Origin: Tunturiibacter empetritectus
GTDB lineage: Bacteria; Acidobacteriota; Terriglobia; Terriglobales; Acidobacteriaceae
Length of the DNA stretch: 64,000 nucleotides
Reading direction: 5' to 3'
NCBI RefSeq assembly: GCF_013410875.1
Contig: NZ_JACCCU010000003.1
Span: 682,001 to 746,000, forward strand
Position 1 is the first letter of the stretch. Every line of letters begins with the position of its first letter. The position numbers and the translations under genes are program-made. The notes below the pieces were generated by a model, which did no database searches, was not told where the DNA came from, and worked only from the letters and a program-made list of their open reading frames with translations. Of the stretch, positions 43,701 through 51,657 are shown in pieces.

Positions 43701-44529
43701 CGTGGGTGAGGAGTTCGGCTGGCTCTTCGCCGCCTTCGATTGCGGCTCCGGCTTTGCCTGCGCGGGTGAGGCGAGCGTTGATGGCGGTGAGGAGCTTGTC
43801 GGTGACTGGGGTTTCGGTGAGTGGGAGGAGGAGTGCGCTGTCGAGGGTGGAGGCGGAGCGTTGGGTGTCGGGGTCGAAGCGGCGGATGGATTCGATCTCG
43901 TCGCCGAAGAAGTCGACGCGGACGGGGCGGTCCATCTCGGGGGAGTAGATGTCGAGGATGCCGCCGCGGAGGGTGACCTGGCCGGGCATCTCGACTACGT
44001 CGACTTTGGTGTAACCGACGGAGAGGAGGTGCTCGACGAGCATGTCGGGCATGTACTCTTCGCCGACTTTGAGGTGGAGGGTGAGGGCGCGGTAGTAGTC
44101 GCGGGGGAAGAGACGCATGCAGGCGGCTTCGACTGGGGCGATGACGAGGCGGGCCTGATTGGTTGCGATCTTCCAGAGGGTGGCGGCGCGGGTCTCTTGA
44201 ATTTCGGGGTGGGGCGAGAGGTTTTCGAAGGGGAGGACGTCATGTGCGGGAAGACGGAGGACGGATTCGGGCGCGAGGGCACCGGTGAGTTCGCAGGCGC
44301 TGATGACGGCGGCCTGGAGGGCTTCGGCGGCTTTGTTGTCGGCGACGATGATGACGCAGGGGGCCTGGGCGGCGCGGACGAAGAAGGGAAGATAGAGGGC
44401 GCGGGCGGTGAAGGTGAGTCCGGAGACACGTCTGCGCCCCGTGCCTCCGCTGAGGTGGCGGCGTACACGCTCAAAAGCTTCAGAGTGCTCCAGGTCTGCG
44501 AGGAGCTCGCGGACGAAGGGTAGGACCAT
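40729..44529 (-). CDS. mfd: Transcription-repair coupling factor
   Basis: ATP-driven translocase that dislodges RNA polymerase stalled at DNA damage and recruits UvrA. The 1266-residue protein has the UvrB-like N-terminal part (YFPFFVRA-type region, then LPAHDVLPFENLSPHPE), a CarD-like RNA-polymerase interaction domain (LAVGDYVVHVEHGISRYCGL), the SF2 helicase with Walker A GDVGYGKTEVAM, DEEQRFG, and SATPIPRTLHMSL, and the C-terminal TRCF domain. It is about 100 residues longer than E. coli Mfd. It stands alone, and its third codon positions are C-rich, as for other minus-strand genes in this half. Confidence 0.97.
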   Translation of the reverse strand: MVLPFVRELLADLEHSEAFERVRRHLSGGTGRRRVSGLTFTARALYLPFFVRAAQAPCVIIVADNKAAEALQAAVISACELTGALAPESVLRLPAHDVLPFENLSPHPEIQETRAATLWKIATNQARLVIAPVEAACMRLFPRDYYRALTLHLKVGEEYMPDMLVEHLLSVGYTKVDVVEMPGQVTLRGGILDIYSPEMDRPVRVDFFGDEIESIRRFDPDTQRSASTLDSALLLPLTETPVTDKLLTAINARLTRAGKAGAAIEGGEEPAELLTHVSTRTGEYGVPGDASYRRGVEATIFPGWEFFAPVAGANLTLLDLLSASSPTAPRVFLEEPAMIKNQGERWWNKIEQRHERSGIGNLVRPEDIYLSPWDLDDRLHKFSGIELDQLGAVDILDADRSDLSEVDFATRPTMRFHGSIPAMIDAINSLIKQEARILLTAPNQGEVERLAGLLQEYQLPYRLGSRNESPGSSTVYTESSYLGGNTIDLRTPVIVKTPIAAGVQILELRERALDKGTAHGQIVIFGAQDLTDDADVTARPVRRGKSKAAAFISDFRDLAVGDYVVHVEHGISRYCGLRVIEENDAPPLELMILEFADEAKLYVPLTRLDLIQKYRSSETGPPPELNKLGTQAWQKTKARVKKAMADMTAELLKLYAQRQAAVGTPFSPDTNMQHEFEDAFDFNETDDQLTAIADIKADMESTRPMDRLLCGDVGYGKTEVAMRAAFKAVQDSKQVAVLTPTTVLSFQHFESFKKRFANFPVNIEMISRFRTAKEKKIILEKAEAGKIDILIGTHAILSKDLKFQDLGLLVVDEEQRFGVRHKERLKQMRAAIDVLSMSATPIPRTLHMSLIGLRDMSVIETPPKDRMAIQTIVAKFDEKLIRTAVEMELERGGQVYFVHNRVETIYELASKIRELVPQARIVIGHGQLPEAELERVMLAFMNHEYDVLVATSIIENGLDIPLANTIIINRADRHGLSELYQLRGRVGRSNRRAYSYLLIPPETELTEVARRRLAALKEFSDLGAGFKIAALDLELRGAGNMLGGEQSGHIEAIGFEMYTTMLEEAVRKMKGEEEKPAHANTVINLGISVRIDSDYIPEENQRLRMYKRIAGAQTQADLADVRAELQDRYGTPPETVLNLLAAGEIRLQCEQLGISQLDRKRTQVELPNPNGNSARGGGKAQPIKTFVEMLHVKFAAVNADPSHFTNGNNKTVDPATLMKLVSRNTKRGAQFTPQGTLRWPLPSAKSEEVLSETRALLDALDTTLPN

Positions 44530-44696
44530 GCTGAATTGAGTTTATCAAGTGGAGTTATCAGGCGGAGTCTGCACGGGTTTACTCCGCCGAGTGATTTGGA
44601 GTAGTATCTGGCACCCGCAGGGAAATAGAGCCTGCGCTGCTGCCCGATTTCGACAAGTTTTTCGGCTTCGGACAGAGATACTGCCGGAGGATGGAC

Positions 44697-45689
44697 ATGA
44701 ATACTTTGAGGAAGCGGTATCTTTTTGCGCTTTTAGCGGTGGTGCTTCCACTGATTGCGGGATGCACTCGTCACAGCAAGAGTGAGCAGTACTATCTGAT
44801 CGCTACGAATACAGCGGTTCCTTATTGGAAGGCGGCCGCAACGGGATTTGCAGCCGCGGGCGCGCAGTATGGCGTTTCAGTCGATACGCGCGGGCCGGCG
44901 GGGCTAAACGCGCAGGCCGAGGTGGATGAGTTCAAGGCGATGGTAGCGAGGAAGCCTGCGGGCATTCTTGTGTCGGTAGCGAACTCGCAGTTGATGGCGC
45001 CGGAGATCGATGCGGCGATTGCGGCGGGTATTCCGGTGATTACGATTGACTCGGATTCGCCGGAGAGCAAGCGGTTGTACTTTATCGGGACGAATAATCT
45101 GGAGGCTGGACGGCTGGGCGGACGACGCGTTGCCGCGGTGCTGAACGGTAAGGGGAATGTCGTGTTCTTTACGAATCCGGGGCAGCCGAATCTGGATGAG
45201 CGGTTGAAGGGCTATATGGATATCTTCGCGGGATATCCGGGAATCAAAGTTGTGGAGACGTTCGATATCAAGGCGGATCCGGGTACGGCGCTGGATAAGG
45301 CGGGAGAGTACCTTGAGCGGAAGGCGCCAGCGAGGGTCGATGCTTTCATTTGTCTGGATTCGCGGTCGGGTGCGAATGTGGCGGAGGCTTTCAAGCGGCG
45401 GAATGCTACGGACCGCCTGCTGATTGCGATGGATGTGGACTCGGACACGCTGAAGCTGGTGGGCGATGGGACGATTGATTCGACGATCTCGCAGAAGCCG
45501 TACACGATGGCGTTTCTGGGATTGAAGGCGCTGGACGATATCCATCACTATCCAGTGAAGCCGCTGGACGGCGACTTTGGGCTGGATCCTTACTCTCCGT
45601 TTCCGGCTTTCGTGAATACGGGGGTTGCCCTGGTGGATAAGACGAATCTGAGCGCGGTCATGAAGAAGCAGAGGGAGGCGAATCAGTAG
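44697..45689 (+). CDS. Periplasmic sugar-binding lipoprotein, first of a tandem pair
   Basis: 330 residues. The signal peptide ends in LPLIAGC, a lipobox, followed by TRHSKSEQYYLIATNTAVPYWKAAATGF, the opening of type I (ribose-binding-like) solute-binding proteins. LVSVANSQLMAPEIDAAIAAGIPVITIDSDSP and the hinge-strand FIGTNNLEAGRLGG follow. The start is taken as the ATG at 44697, 6 bases after GGAGG; an ATG at 44691 would touch that site. The next gene is a close paralogue of identical length. No permease or ATPase gene is adjacent, so the protein may work with a distant transporter or in chemosensing. Confidence 0.9.
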   Translation: MNTLRKRYLFALLAVVLPLIAGCTRHSKSEQYYLIATNTAVPYWKAAATGFAAAGAQYGVSVDTRGPAGLNAQAEVDEFKAMVARKPAGILVSVANSQLMAPEIDAAIAAGIPVITIDSDSPESKRLYFIGTNNLEAGRLGGRRVAAVLNGKGNVVFFTNPGQPNLDERLKGYMDIFAGYPGIKVVETFDIKADPGTALDKAGEYLERKAPARVDAFICLDSRSGANVAEAFKRRNATDRLLIAMDVDSDTLKLVGDGTIDSTISQKPYTMAFLGLKALDDIHHYPVKPLDGDFGLDPYSPFPAFVNTGVALVDKTNLSAVMKKQREANQ

Positions 45690-45835
45690 GTCTGGCCGCT
45701 CTGCGGATGGAACAGTTGTTCAAGATTTTGAGTAGTGTCGGGCTCCTCTCCCCAAGAACTTGTCAGGAAGTGACCTGTACCGGTACCGATTTCGATGATC
45801 TTCGGTTCGGACAGAAGTTTTGCCAGAGGATGACG

Positions 45836-46828
45836 ATGAACTCTTTTATGAGGCGATCTCTTTTCCTGCTTTTGGCTATGTTTCTTCCAGTGCTGGCGGG
45901 ATGCACCCGACACAGCAAAGACGAGCACTATTACCTGATTGCTACCAACATCAACCTGCCCTACTGGAAGGCGGCTAATGCAGGGTTCCAGAAGGCGGCG
46001 GCTGAGTATGGGGTGTCGTCGGAGATGCGCGGGACCACTACGTTCGATCCGCAGGGCGAGGTGACGGAGTTTCGCACGGTGGTGGCGCGCAAGCCTGCGG
46101 GGATCCTGGTGTCGGTGGCGAATGCGCAGTTGATGACGCCGGAGATTAATGCTGCGCTGGCAGCGGGGATTCCGGTGATTACGATGGACTCCGATGCTCC
46201 GGCGAGCGGGCGGCCGTATTTTATTGGGACGAATAATCTGCAGGCGGGGCGACTGGGTGGACAGCGGGTTGCGGCTAAGCTGAATGGCAAGGGGAATGTG
46301 GCGTTCTTTTCGATTCCGGGACAGCCGAACATCGATGAGCGGTTGAAGGGGTATAAAGACGCGCTGTCGCACTATCCGGGGATCAAGGTGGTTGATGTGT
46401 TCGATATGAAGGGCGACTCGGGTCTGGCGATGGATCAGACGCGGGATTATCTGTCGCGAACGGGTGCGAACAGGATTGATGCGATTGTTTGCGTGGAGGC
46501 GGCTTCAGGCAGGGATGTGGCGGAGGCGTTTCGACGGGCGAATGTGAAGGATCGTGTGCTGGTCGCGATGGATACGGATCAGACAGTGCTGCAAGGGGTA
46601 AAGGATGGGACGATCGATTCGACCATCTCGCAGAAGCCTTTTACGATGGCGATGGTGGGGCTGAAGGCGCTGGACGATATTCATCACTATCCGCTGAAGC
46701 CGTTGGCGCAGGACTACTCGCTGGATTCGTTTTCGCCGGTTGCTATGTTTATCGATACCGGGGTTGCGCTGATCGACAAGAATAATGTGGATGCGATGCT
46801 GAACATCGGTGAGGATAAGGCGCCGTAG
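45836..46828 (+). CDS. Periplasmic sugar-binding lipoprotein, second of a tandem pair
   Basis: 330 residues, same length as its neighbour and plainly a duplicate: lipobox LPVLAGC then TRHSKDEHYYLIATNINLPYWKAANAGF, LVSVANAQLMTPEINAALAAGIPVIT, and DDIHHYPLKPLAQDYSLD near the end. The start at ATG 45836 follows AGAGG with the same spacing as in the first gene; the two 5' leaders are also similar (CGATTTCGA, TTCGGACAGA). Ligand-contact segments differ (ASGRPYFIGTNNLQ against ESKRLYFIGTNNLE), so specificity may have diverged. No ABC permease or ATPase follows. Confidence 0.9.
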   Translation: MNSFMRRSLFLLLAMFLPVLAGCTRHSKDEHYYLIATNINLPYWKAANAGFQKAAAEYGVSSEMRGTTTFDPQGEVTEFRTVVARKPAGILVSVANAQLMTPEINAALAAGIPVITMDSDAPASGRPYFIGTNNLQAGRLGGQRVAAKLNGKGNVAFFSIPGQPNIDERLKGYKDALSHYPGIKVVDVFDMKGDSGLAMDQTRDYLSRTGANRIDAIVCVEAASGRDVAEAFRRANVKDRVLVAMDTDQTVLQGVKDGTIDSTISQKPFTMAMVGLKALDDIHHYPLKPLAQDYSLDSFSPVAMFIDTGVALIDKNNVDAMLNIGEDKAP

Positions 46829-46868
46829 CCAGTTGAAACGAGAGGGTTGGCGGTTTGAGCAGCAGCAG

Positions 46869-46921
46869 ATCCTTCGACTTGTCCTTCCGCGATGAAACTG
46901 CGAGAGGCGTAGTCGAAGGAT
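46869..46921. repeat. Inverted repeat ATCCTTCGACT ... AGTCGAAGGAT
   Basis: Perfect 11-bp arms separated by 31 bases, downstream of the twin sugar-binding genes. The outer motif (ATCCTTCG ... AGGATGACA) is shared with 40590-40612, suggesting a second, short dispersed repeat family. No T-tract, so a terminator role is doubtful. Confidence 0.75.
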
Positions 46922-46978
46922 GACAGTTAATCTTTATAAGAATCACTTGCAGACGATGGATGCTACGAAAGCAGACCC

Positions 46979-47033
46979 CAGGGGCTAAAGCCCTCGTCTT
47001 TGGCGGGTTTGATTGCCAAGGCTAAAGCCTTGG
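46979..47033. repeat. Two GGCTAAAGCC-type palindromes
   Basis: GGGGCTAAAGCCCT at about 46981-46994 and CCAAGGCTAAAGCCTTGG at 47016-47033 (7-bp arms, TAAA loop). This short palindrome is, as far as I recall, frequent between genes in Terriglobia. The 268-base gap 46829-47096 holds nothing else recognised. Confidence 0.7.
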
Positions 47034-47096
47034 CCTACCCAGAAGCAAAAGCTATTCTTACCGATCTTCCCAAATAACAACTTAATCAGAGGTTCC

Positions 47097-48104
47097 TTAG
47101 AGCGTTACTACGATCTTTCCTATCTGCGCGTTTGATTCCATGTAGCGATGGGCTTCGACGATCTGGGCGAAGGGGAAGGTTCTGTCGATGCGGGGCTTGA
47201 ATTTGCCGGCGACTATGTTGTCGAAGACGTACTTCTTCGCATCCTGAGATTTGATGGGGTCGGCGAGGATGTCGCGCAGGGTATAGCCCTGGATGATGAG
47301 ACGCTTGGAGAGTGCGGTAAAGAGCGGGTAGGGGGTTGGCTCCATCGCCAGCGCGCCGTACTCGAAGATGGTGCCAAGAACAGCGGTGGCGTGGGCGAGG
47401 GCTTCGATGCCTTTGCCCCCGATGGGGTCGAAGACGAGGCGCGCGCCCTGGTTGGCAGTGATCTGGTTGACGCGGGCGACGAGGTCTTCTTCTTCGGTAA
47501 CGATGACGTGATCGGCGCCGAGTGCTAAGAGCTCGGCTTTTTTGGCGGTGGTGCGCGTGGTGGCGATGCTGATGGCGCCTTCGGCTTTTGTGATCTCGAT
47601 GGCGGCGATGCCTACACTGCTGCTGGCGGCGGTGATGATGACGTAGTCGCCCTTAGTGAGATGGCCGTAGTAGATGAGTGCGCCGTAGGCGGTGATGTAC
47701 TGCATCCAGATGCTGGTGCCTTCTTCGAAGGAGAGCTTGGCGGGGTACTCGGCGACGGCGTGGATGGGGACGATGGCGACTTCGCCGTAGACGCCGTATT
47801 GATTGAGCGAGAAGGCTGGGGTGGTGCTTGCGGTCTTGCCGATCCAACTGGTGTCCACGCCATGGCCTACGGCTTCGACGATGCCGGAGGCCTCGTAGCC
47901 GTTGGTGGAGGGGAGAACGGGCGATTCGAGGTAGCGGTTGTGGAGGAACATGCTCTCGGCGCGGTTGAGGCCGATGGCTTTGACGCGGAGACGGACCTCG
48001 CCTTTGCCTGGTTCGGGGAGGGGGAGTTCATCGAACTGGAGGACTTCGGGGCCGCCGATCTTGTGGAAGCGGACGATCTTTACGGTTTTCGCGGTGTCGG
48101 GCAT
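47097..48104 (-). CDS. Zinc-independent alcohol dehydrogenase / quinone oxidoreductase family (MDR)
   Basis: 335 residues of the medium-chain dehydrogenase/reductase superfamily. The N-terminal GroES-like domain (VRFHKIGGPEVLQFDELPLPEPGKGEVRLRV) lacks the structural-zinc cysteines, and the nucleotide-binding domain has ITAASSSVGIAAIEI, so it is of the NADPH:quinone reductase or enoyl reductase type. SQDAKKYVFDNIVAGKFKPRIDRTF and the C-terminal YMESNAQIGKIVV are usual. AAGGAG precedes the ATG. Substrate unknown. It stands alone, ahead of the formate/nitrite channel gene on the same strand (111-base gap). Confidence 0.92.
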   Translation of the reverse strand: MPDTAKTVKIVRFHKIGGPEVLQFDELPLPEPGKGEVRLRVKAIGLNRAESMFLHNRYLESPVLPSTNGYEASGIVEAVGHGVDTSWIGKTASTTPAFSLNQYGVYGEVAIVPIHAVAEYPAKLSFEEGTSIWMQYITAYGALIYYGHLTKGDYVIITAASSSVGIAAIEITKAEGAISIATTRTTAKKAELLALGADHVIVTEEEDLVARVNQITANQGARLVFDPIGGKGIEALAHATAVLGTIFEYGALAMEPTPYPLFTALSKRLIIQGYTLRDILADPIKSQDAKKYVFDNIVAGKFKPRIDRTFPFAQIVEAHRYMESNAQIGKIVVTL

Positions 48105-48215
48105 GTTCGGACTCCTTCTTGATTATGGATTTGGATGAGTGGAGGAGGAGAACGACTCGCGCGGGGGCTGGAATCGGTTGAGGAATGTTTTGAGGATTTT
48201 TTTAGGGAATGACAG

Positions 48216-49121
48216 TCAGGCTTTGGTGGAGTCTTCCTGTTTCGGATCTTCCTTCGGGTGGGGAGCGATGGCTTCGGCTTCGGCGTCGCCGCCGTAGATG
48301 ACCTGGCCGTATTCGAGGAGGGTGACCATGCCGACGCCGCCACAGATGTTGCCGGCAACGGCGGGGAGGAGCCAGGTGAGATAGCTGGTCCAGGCGGCTT
48401 TGCCGATGAGGACGGCGGCGAGGATCTCGCCACTGGTGGCGATGCAGTGGGCGAAGTTGCCGAGGCCGACGACGAAGGTCAACATCCAGATGATCATGAC
48501 GGAGCCGGTGATGGAGTGCGACCCGGAGACGAGCCATGCGACGGTGGCGATGATCCAGCCGCCCATGACGCCGCTCCAGAAGATGGTGGCGGCGGGGTTG
48601 TGGATGGCTTCGAGGCCGAGGGCGGCGAGGGCTTGCACGACGCTTGGATTGACGGCGTTGGTGAGGGCGGCGAGGGCGGCGAAGGTGAGAGCGCCGAGAA
48701 CGTTCGCGGGAAGGACGGTGGCCCAGAGGCGGAGGGTCTTCCAGAAGTGCTTCTTTTCGGCGAGGACGAGAGCTACGGGGTAGAGGGTGTTTTCGGTGAA
48801 GAGCTGGGAGCGGCCGAGGATGACGACGATGAAGCCGAGGGGGTAGAACATCTTTCCGACGAAGAAGATGGTGTGGGTGGGGACGGTGCCGGGGGTGGTG
48901 AGCAGGGCGATGGCGATGGCGTTGCCGAGGGCGGAGAGGCCCATGAAGATCCCGCCGGCGAGTCCGGAGATGGCGAGAGAGATGCTGGAGCGGCCGAGTT
49001 CTTGCCGGGCGTTGTTGGCGACCTGGTCGTAGATGTCCTGGGCGCTGGGGCGCTCGAGGTTTTTTTGCGCGTCCTGATTGGTGGGAGGAGCGGGCGGGTA
49101 GCGGCGGAGGCGGTAGGGCAT
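48216..49121 (-). CDS. Formate/nitrite transporter (FNT) family channel
   Basis: 301 residues with six transmembrane helices of the pentameric FNT fold. Landmarks are the amphipathic N-terminal helix (ARQELGRSSISLAISGLAGGIFMG), FFVGKMFYPLGFIVVILGRSQLFTENTLYPV and VGLGNFAHCIATSGEIL, where His is the central pore residue that protonates the anion. The charged tail (HPKEDPKQEDSTKA) is cytoplasmic. The channel moves formate, nitrite or another small monovalent anion; the exact substrate cannot be told. It is divergent from ligA, with element copy E between them. Confidence 0.93.
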   Translation of the reverse strand: MPYRLRRYPPAPPTNQDAQKNLERPSAQDIYDQVANNARQELGRSSISLAISGLAGGIFMGLSALGNAIAIALLTTPGTVPTHTIFFVGKMFYPLGFIVVILGRSQLFTENTLYPVALVLAEKKHFWKTLRLWATVLPANVLGALTFAALAALTNAVNPSVVQALAALGLEAIHNPAATIFWSGVMGGWIIATVAWLVSGSHSITGSVMIIWMLTFVVGLGNFAHCIATSGEILAAVLIGKAAWTSYLTWLLPAVAGNICGGVGMVTLLEYGQVIYGGDAEAEAIAPHPKEDPKQEDSTKA

Positions 49122-49140
49122 AAGTGTGAGATGCAGATTG

Positions 49141-49335
49141 TGTCCTGCCGGACGGGCCTCCTACGCGGAGGGCGCCCACTTCGTGGGGTGTATACCGCTT
49201 CGGTTGGCGCTCCCGTTGGTCGCGAACGATATTTCTTCCGAGCATCGCGAGGACCTAGGCTGCCAATCCTGCCGAGACCGGTACACGCGTCACGAAGTGA
49301 CCGCCTCCCGCGCAGGGAGCCCGTCCGGCAGGACA
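49141..49335. repeat. Dispersed palindromic element, copy E (195 bp, symmetric ends)
   Basis: Starts TGTCCTGCCGGACGGGC and ends GCCCGTCCGGCAGGACA, a perfect 17-bp terminal inverted repeat, the longest seen. Both halves carry the Y-type arms: CACTTCGTGGGGTGTATACC on the left and GGTACACGCGTCACGAAGTG on the right, so it looks like a fusion of two same-type ends. It fills the divergent promoter region of the FNT and ligA genes. Confidence 0.92.
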
Positions 49336-49343
49336 TCAGCTTT

Positions 49344-49349
49344 TATAAT
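49344..49349 (+). promoter_or_regulatory. -10 element (TATAAT) directly upstream of ligA
   Basis: Perfect TATAAT ending 7 bases before the ligA start, predicting a leaderless or nearly leaderless message. A -35 at the usual spacing would fall in the right terminal repeat of element copy E. Confidence 0.55.
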
Positions 49350-49356
49350 TTCGCTT

Positions 49357-51510
49357 ATGGCGACTGCGTTGACACCGGATCAAGAGATAGAGGAGCTGCG
49401 GGATCAGCTTCGTCATCATGAGTATCTGTACTACGTCGAAGATGCGCCGGAGCTGACAGATGCGCAGTATGACGCGCTGATGAACCGGCTGAAGAAGCTC
49501 GAGACCCAGCATCCGGAGCTGGTGACGGCGGACTCGCCTTCGCAGCGCGTGGGCGGAAAGCCGAAGGAAGGTTTTGCGAAGATGCCGCACTCGCGGCCGA
49601 TGCTGTCGCTGGATAACGCGTACAACGAGGAGGAGCTGCGGGCGTGGGATCAGCGGGTGCGGGATGCGCTGCCGAGTACGGAGGCGGTGCGGTATGTGTG
49701 CGAGTTGAAGCTGGATGGTCTGTCGCTGGCGCTGCAGTATGGGGCTGGATCTGGGCCTGAATCTGGGCCGGGATCTGACAGGGGCGGGGCTGCGCATCTG
49801 TTGCGGGGGCTGACGCGTGGGGATGGGTCGATCGGCGAGGATGTTACGAGCAATGTGCGGACGATCCGGTCGGTGCCGTTGAGCATTTCGGCGGCGAAGT
49901 TGAAGGCGGCGGGTTTGCCGCAGAGCTTCGAGGTGCGGGGCGAGGTGGTGTTGCCGCAGGCGGCGTTCGTGAAGCTGAACGAAGAGCGTGTGGCGGCGGG
50001 GCAGGCTCCCGCGGCGAATCCGCGGAATGCTGCGGCGGGGACGATACGGACGCTGGAGCCAAATATCGTGGCGCAGAGGCGGCTTGATTTTTATGCTTAT
50101 TTTTTGTTAAAGGATGGGGAGTTTCTGTTGCCGCAGCAGTCGACTGCGCTGGAGGCTTTGAAGACGTCGGGTTTTCGCGTGAACAAGTATGCGAAGGCGC
50201 TGAAGAGTATCGATGAGGTGGCGAGGTTTATTGAGGATGCGGAGCCGCTGCGCGATTCGCTGGGGTATGAGATTGATGGCGTTGTGATCAAGGTGGATGC
50301 GACGGCGCAGCAGAGGCGGCTGGGGTTTACGGGGAAGGCTCCGCGGTGGGCGATTGCGTATAAGTTTGCGGCGCGGGCGGGGATTACGAAGCTGGAAGGT
50401 GTGTTGTTTCAGGTGGGGCGGACGGGGAAGGTGACTCCGGTGGCGGCGCTTGCTCCTGTGTTGATTGGGGGGACGACGGTGTCGCGGGCTACGCTGCACA
50501 ATGCGGATGAGATTGCACGGCTGGGGGTTCGCATTGGGGATTTTGTGCAGGTGGAGCGGGGCGGGGATGTGATTCCGAAGATCGTAGAGGTGGTGGAGGA
50601 TAAAGCGCATCCGCGAGGGGCGGAGGAGATTGTGTTTCCGAGGAGCTGCCCGGTTTGCGCGAGCGAACTGCAGCGAATCGAGGGCGAGGTTGATTGGCGA
50701 TGCGTCAATAACTCTTGTCCGGCGCGGGTTCGGGAGGAGTTGCTGCATTGGTCGGCGCGTGGGGTGATGAACATTGAGGGGCTGGGTGATGCGATGGTGG
50801 CGCAGCTGCTTGGCCAGAGTGCGGAGCTGGGTGGCGATGGAGAGGTGGTGACGGAGGCGGGTGCGCCGGTCGTGGTGCGTAAGCCGCTGATCCATACGAT
50901 TGGTGACTTGTATCGGCTGAAGCGCGAGGATCTGCTGGGGCTGGAGCGAGTGGGCGAGAAGACGGCGGATGCGCTGCTGGAAGAGATTAAACGGTCGAAG
51001 AAGGCGGGGCTGGCGCGCGTGCTGCTGGGGCTGGGGATTCGGTTTGTGGGTGAGCGGACGGCGCAACTGCTGGCGGAGCACTTCGGCTCGATGGATGAGT
51101 TGATGATGGCGGCGAGTCAGGAGGCGGAGAAGGCGAGCGCGGCGTTAGAAGCGGTGAATGAGGTGGGACCGAAGGTGGCGCAGGCGATCGCGGAGTTCTT
51201 CGCGGTGGAGAAGAACAAGGATCTGGTGAAGGATCTTGCGGGGCTGGGGCTGGAGATGACGGCGGAGAAGCGGGTGACGACCTCTACGCTGGAGGGGCTG
51301 ACGTTTGTGTTGACGGGGACGCTGCCGAATCTGACGCGGGAGTCGGCGAAGGAGAGGATCGAATCGGCGGGGGGGCGGGTGTCGGGGAGCGTGAGTAAGA
51401 AGACGAGCTATGTGGTGGCGGGGGAGGAGGCGGGTTCGAAGCTGGATAAGGCGAACTCGCTGGGGGTGAAGGTGCTGGATGAGGCGGGGTTGCTGGAGTT
51501 GCTGGGGTAA
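49357..51510 (+). CDS. ligA: NAD-dependent DNA ligase
   Basis: Seals nicks in replication and repair using NAD+. The start MATALTPDQEIEELRDQLRHHEYLYY at 49357 is chosen; the longer open frame upstream is the palindromic element read through. The 717-residue product has the adenylation lysine in CELKLDGLSLA (Lys118), the OB domain, a four-Cys zinc finger (CPVCASELQ ... CVNNSCPAR), a helix-hairpin-helix region (GVGEK-type, LERVGEKTADALLEE) and a C-terminal BRCT domain (FVLTGTLPNLTRESAKERIE). Length is slightly above the usual 670 because of Gly/Ser insertions near residues 130-150. Its message may be leaderless. Confidence 0.96.
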   Translation: MATALTPDQEIEELRDQLRHHEYLYYVEDAPELTDAQYDALMNRLKKLETQHPELVTADSPSQRVGGKPKEGFAKMPHSRPMLSLDNAYNEEELRAWDQRVRDALPSTEAVRYVCELKLDGLSLALQYGAGSGPESGPGSDRGGAAHLLRGLTRGDGSIGEDVTSNVRTIRSVPLSISAAKLKAAGLPQSFEVRGEVVLPQAAFVKLNEERVAAGQAPAANPRNAAAGTIRTLEPNIVAQRRLDFYAYFLLKDGEFLLPQQSTALEALKTSGFRVNKYAKALKSIDEVARFIEDAEPLRDSLGYEIDGVVIKVDATAQQRRLGFTGKAPRWAIAYKFAARAGITKLEGVLFQVGRTGKVTPVAALAPVLIGGTTVSRATLHNADEIARLGVRIGDFVQVERGGDVIPKIVEVVEDKAHPRGAEEIVFPRSCPVCASELQRIEGEVDWRCVNNSCPARVREELLHWSARGVMNIEGLGDAMVAQLLGQSAELGGDGEVVTEAGAPVVVRKPLIHTIGDLYRLKREDLLGLERVGEKTADALLEEIKRSKKAGLARVLLGLGIRFVGERTAQLLAEHFGSMDELMMAASQEAEKASAALEAVNEVGPKVAQAIAEFFAVEKNKDLVKDLAGLGLEMTAEKRVTTSTLEGLTFVLTGTLPNLTRESAKERIESAGGRVSGSVSKKTSYVVAGEEAGSKLDKANSLGVKVLDEAGLLELLG

Positions 51511-51516
51511 GTGCTC

Positions 51517-51620
51517 GTCCTGCCGGACGGGCCCACTTCGCGTGGGGCGGTCACTTCGTGACTTGTATACCTTTTCTGGGTGGGATGAGCCTCGTTGGTC
51601 CTCCCTTTGGTCGGATGAGG
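51517..51620. repeat. Dispersed palindromic element, copy F (right end lost)
   Basis: GTCCTGCCGGACGGGCCCAC, GGTCACTTCGTGACTTGTATACC, then GTTGGTCCTCCCTTTGGTCGG. It begins 6 bases after the ligA stop and runs towards the convergent glucanase gene. No right terminal repeat. Confidence 0.85.
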
Positions 51621-51657
51621 ATGCTCTCGGGCTGGCTGGTCTACTCGCTTCGCGAGA

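Noticed and set aside
49126..49356. 77-codon N-terminal extension of ligA
   Set aside because: It is the palindromic element read in frame; the family N-terminus and the -10 box support the start at 49357.
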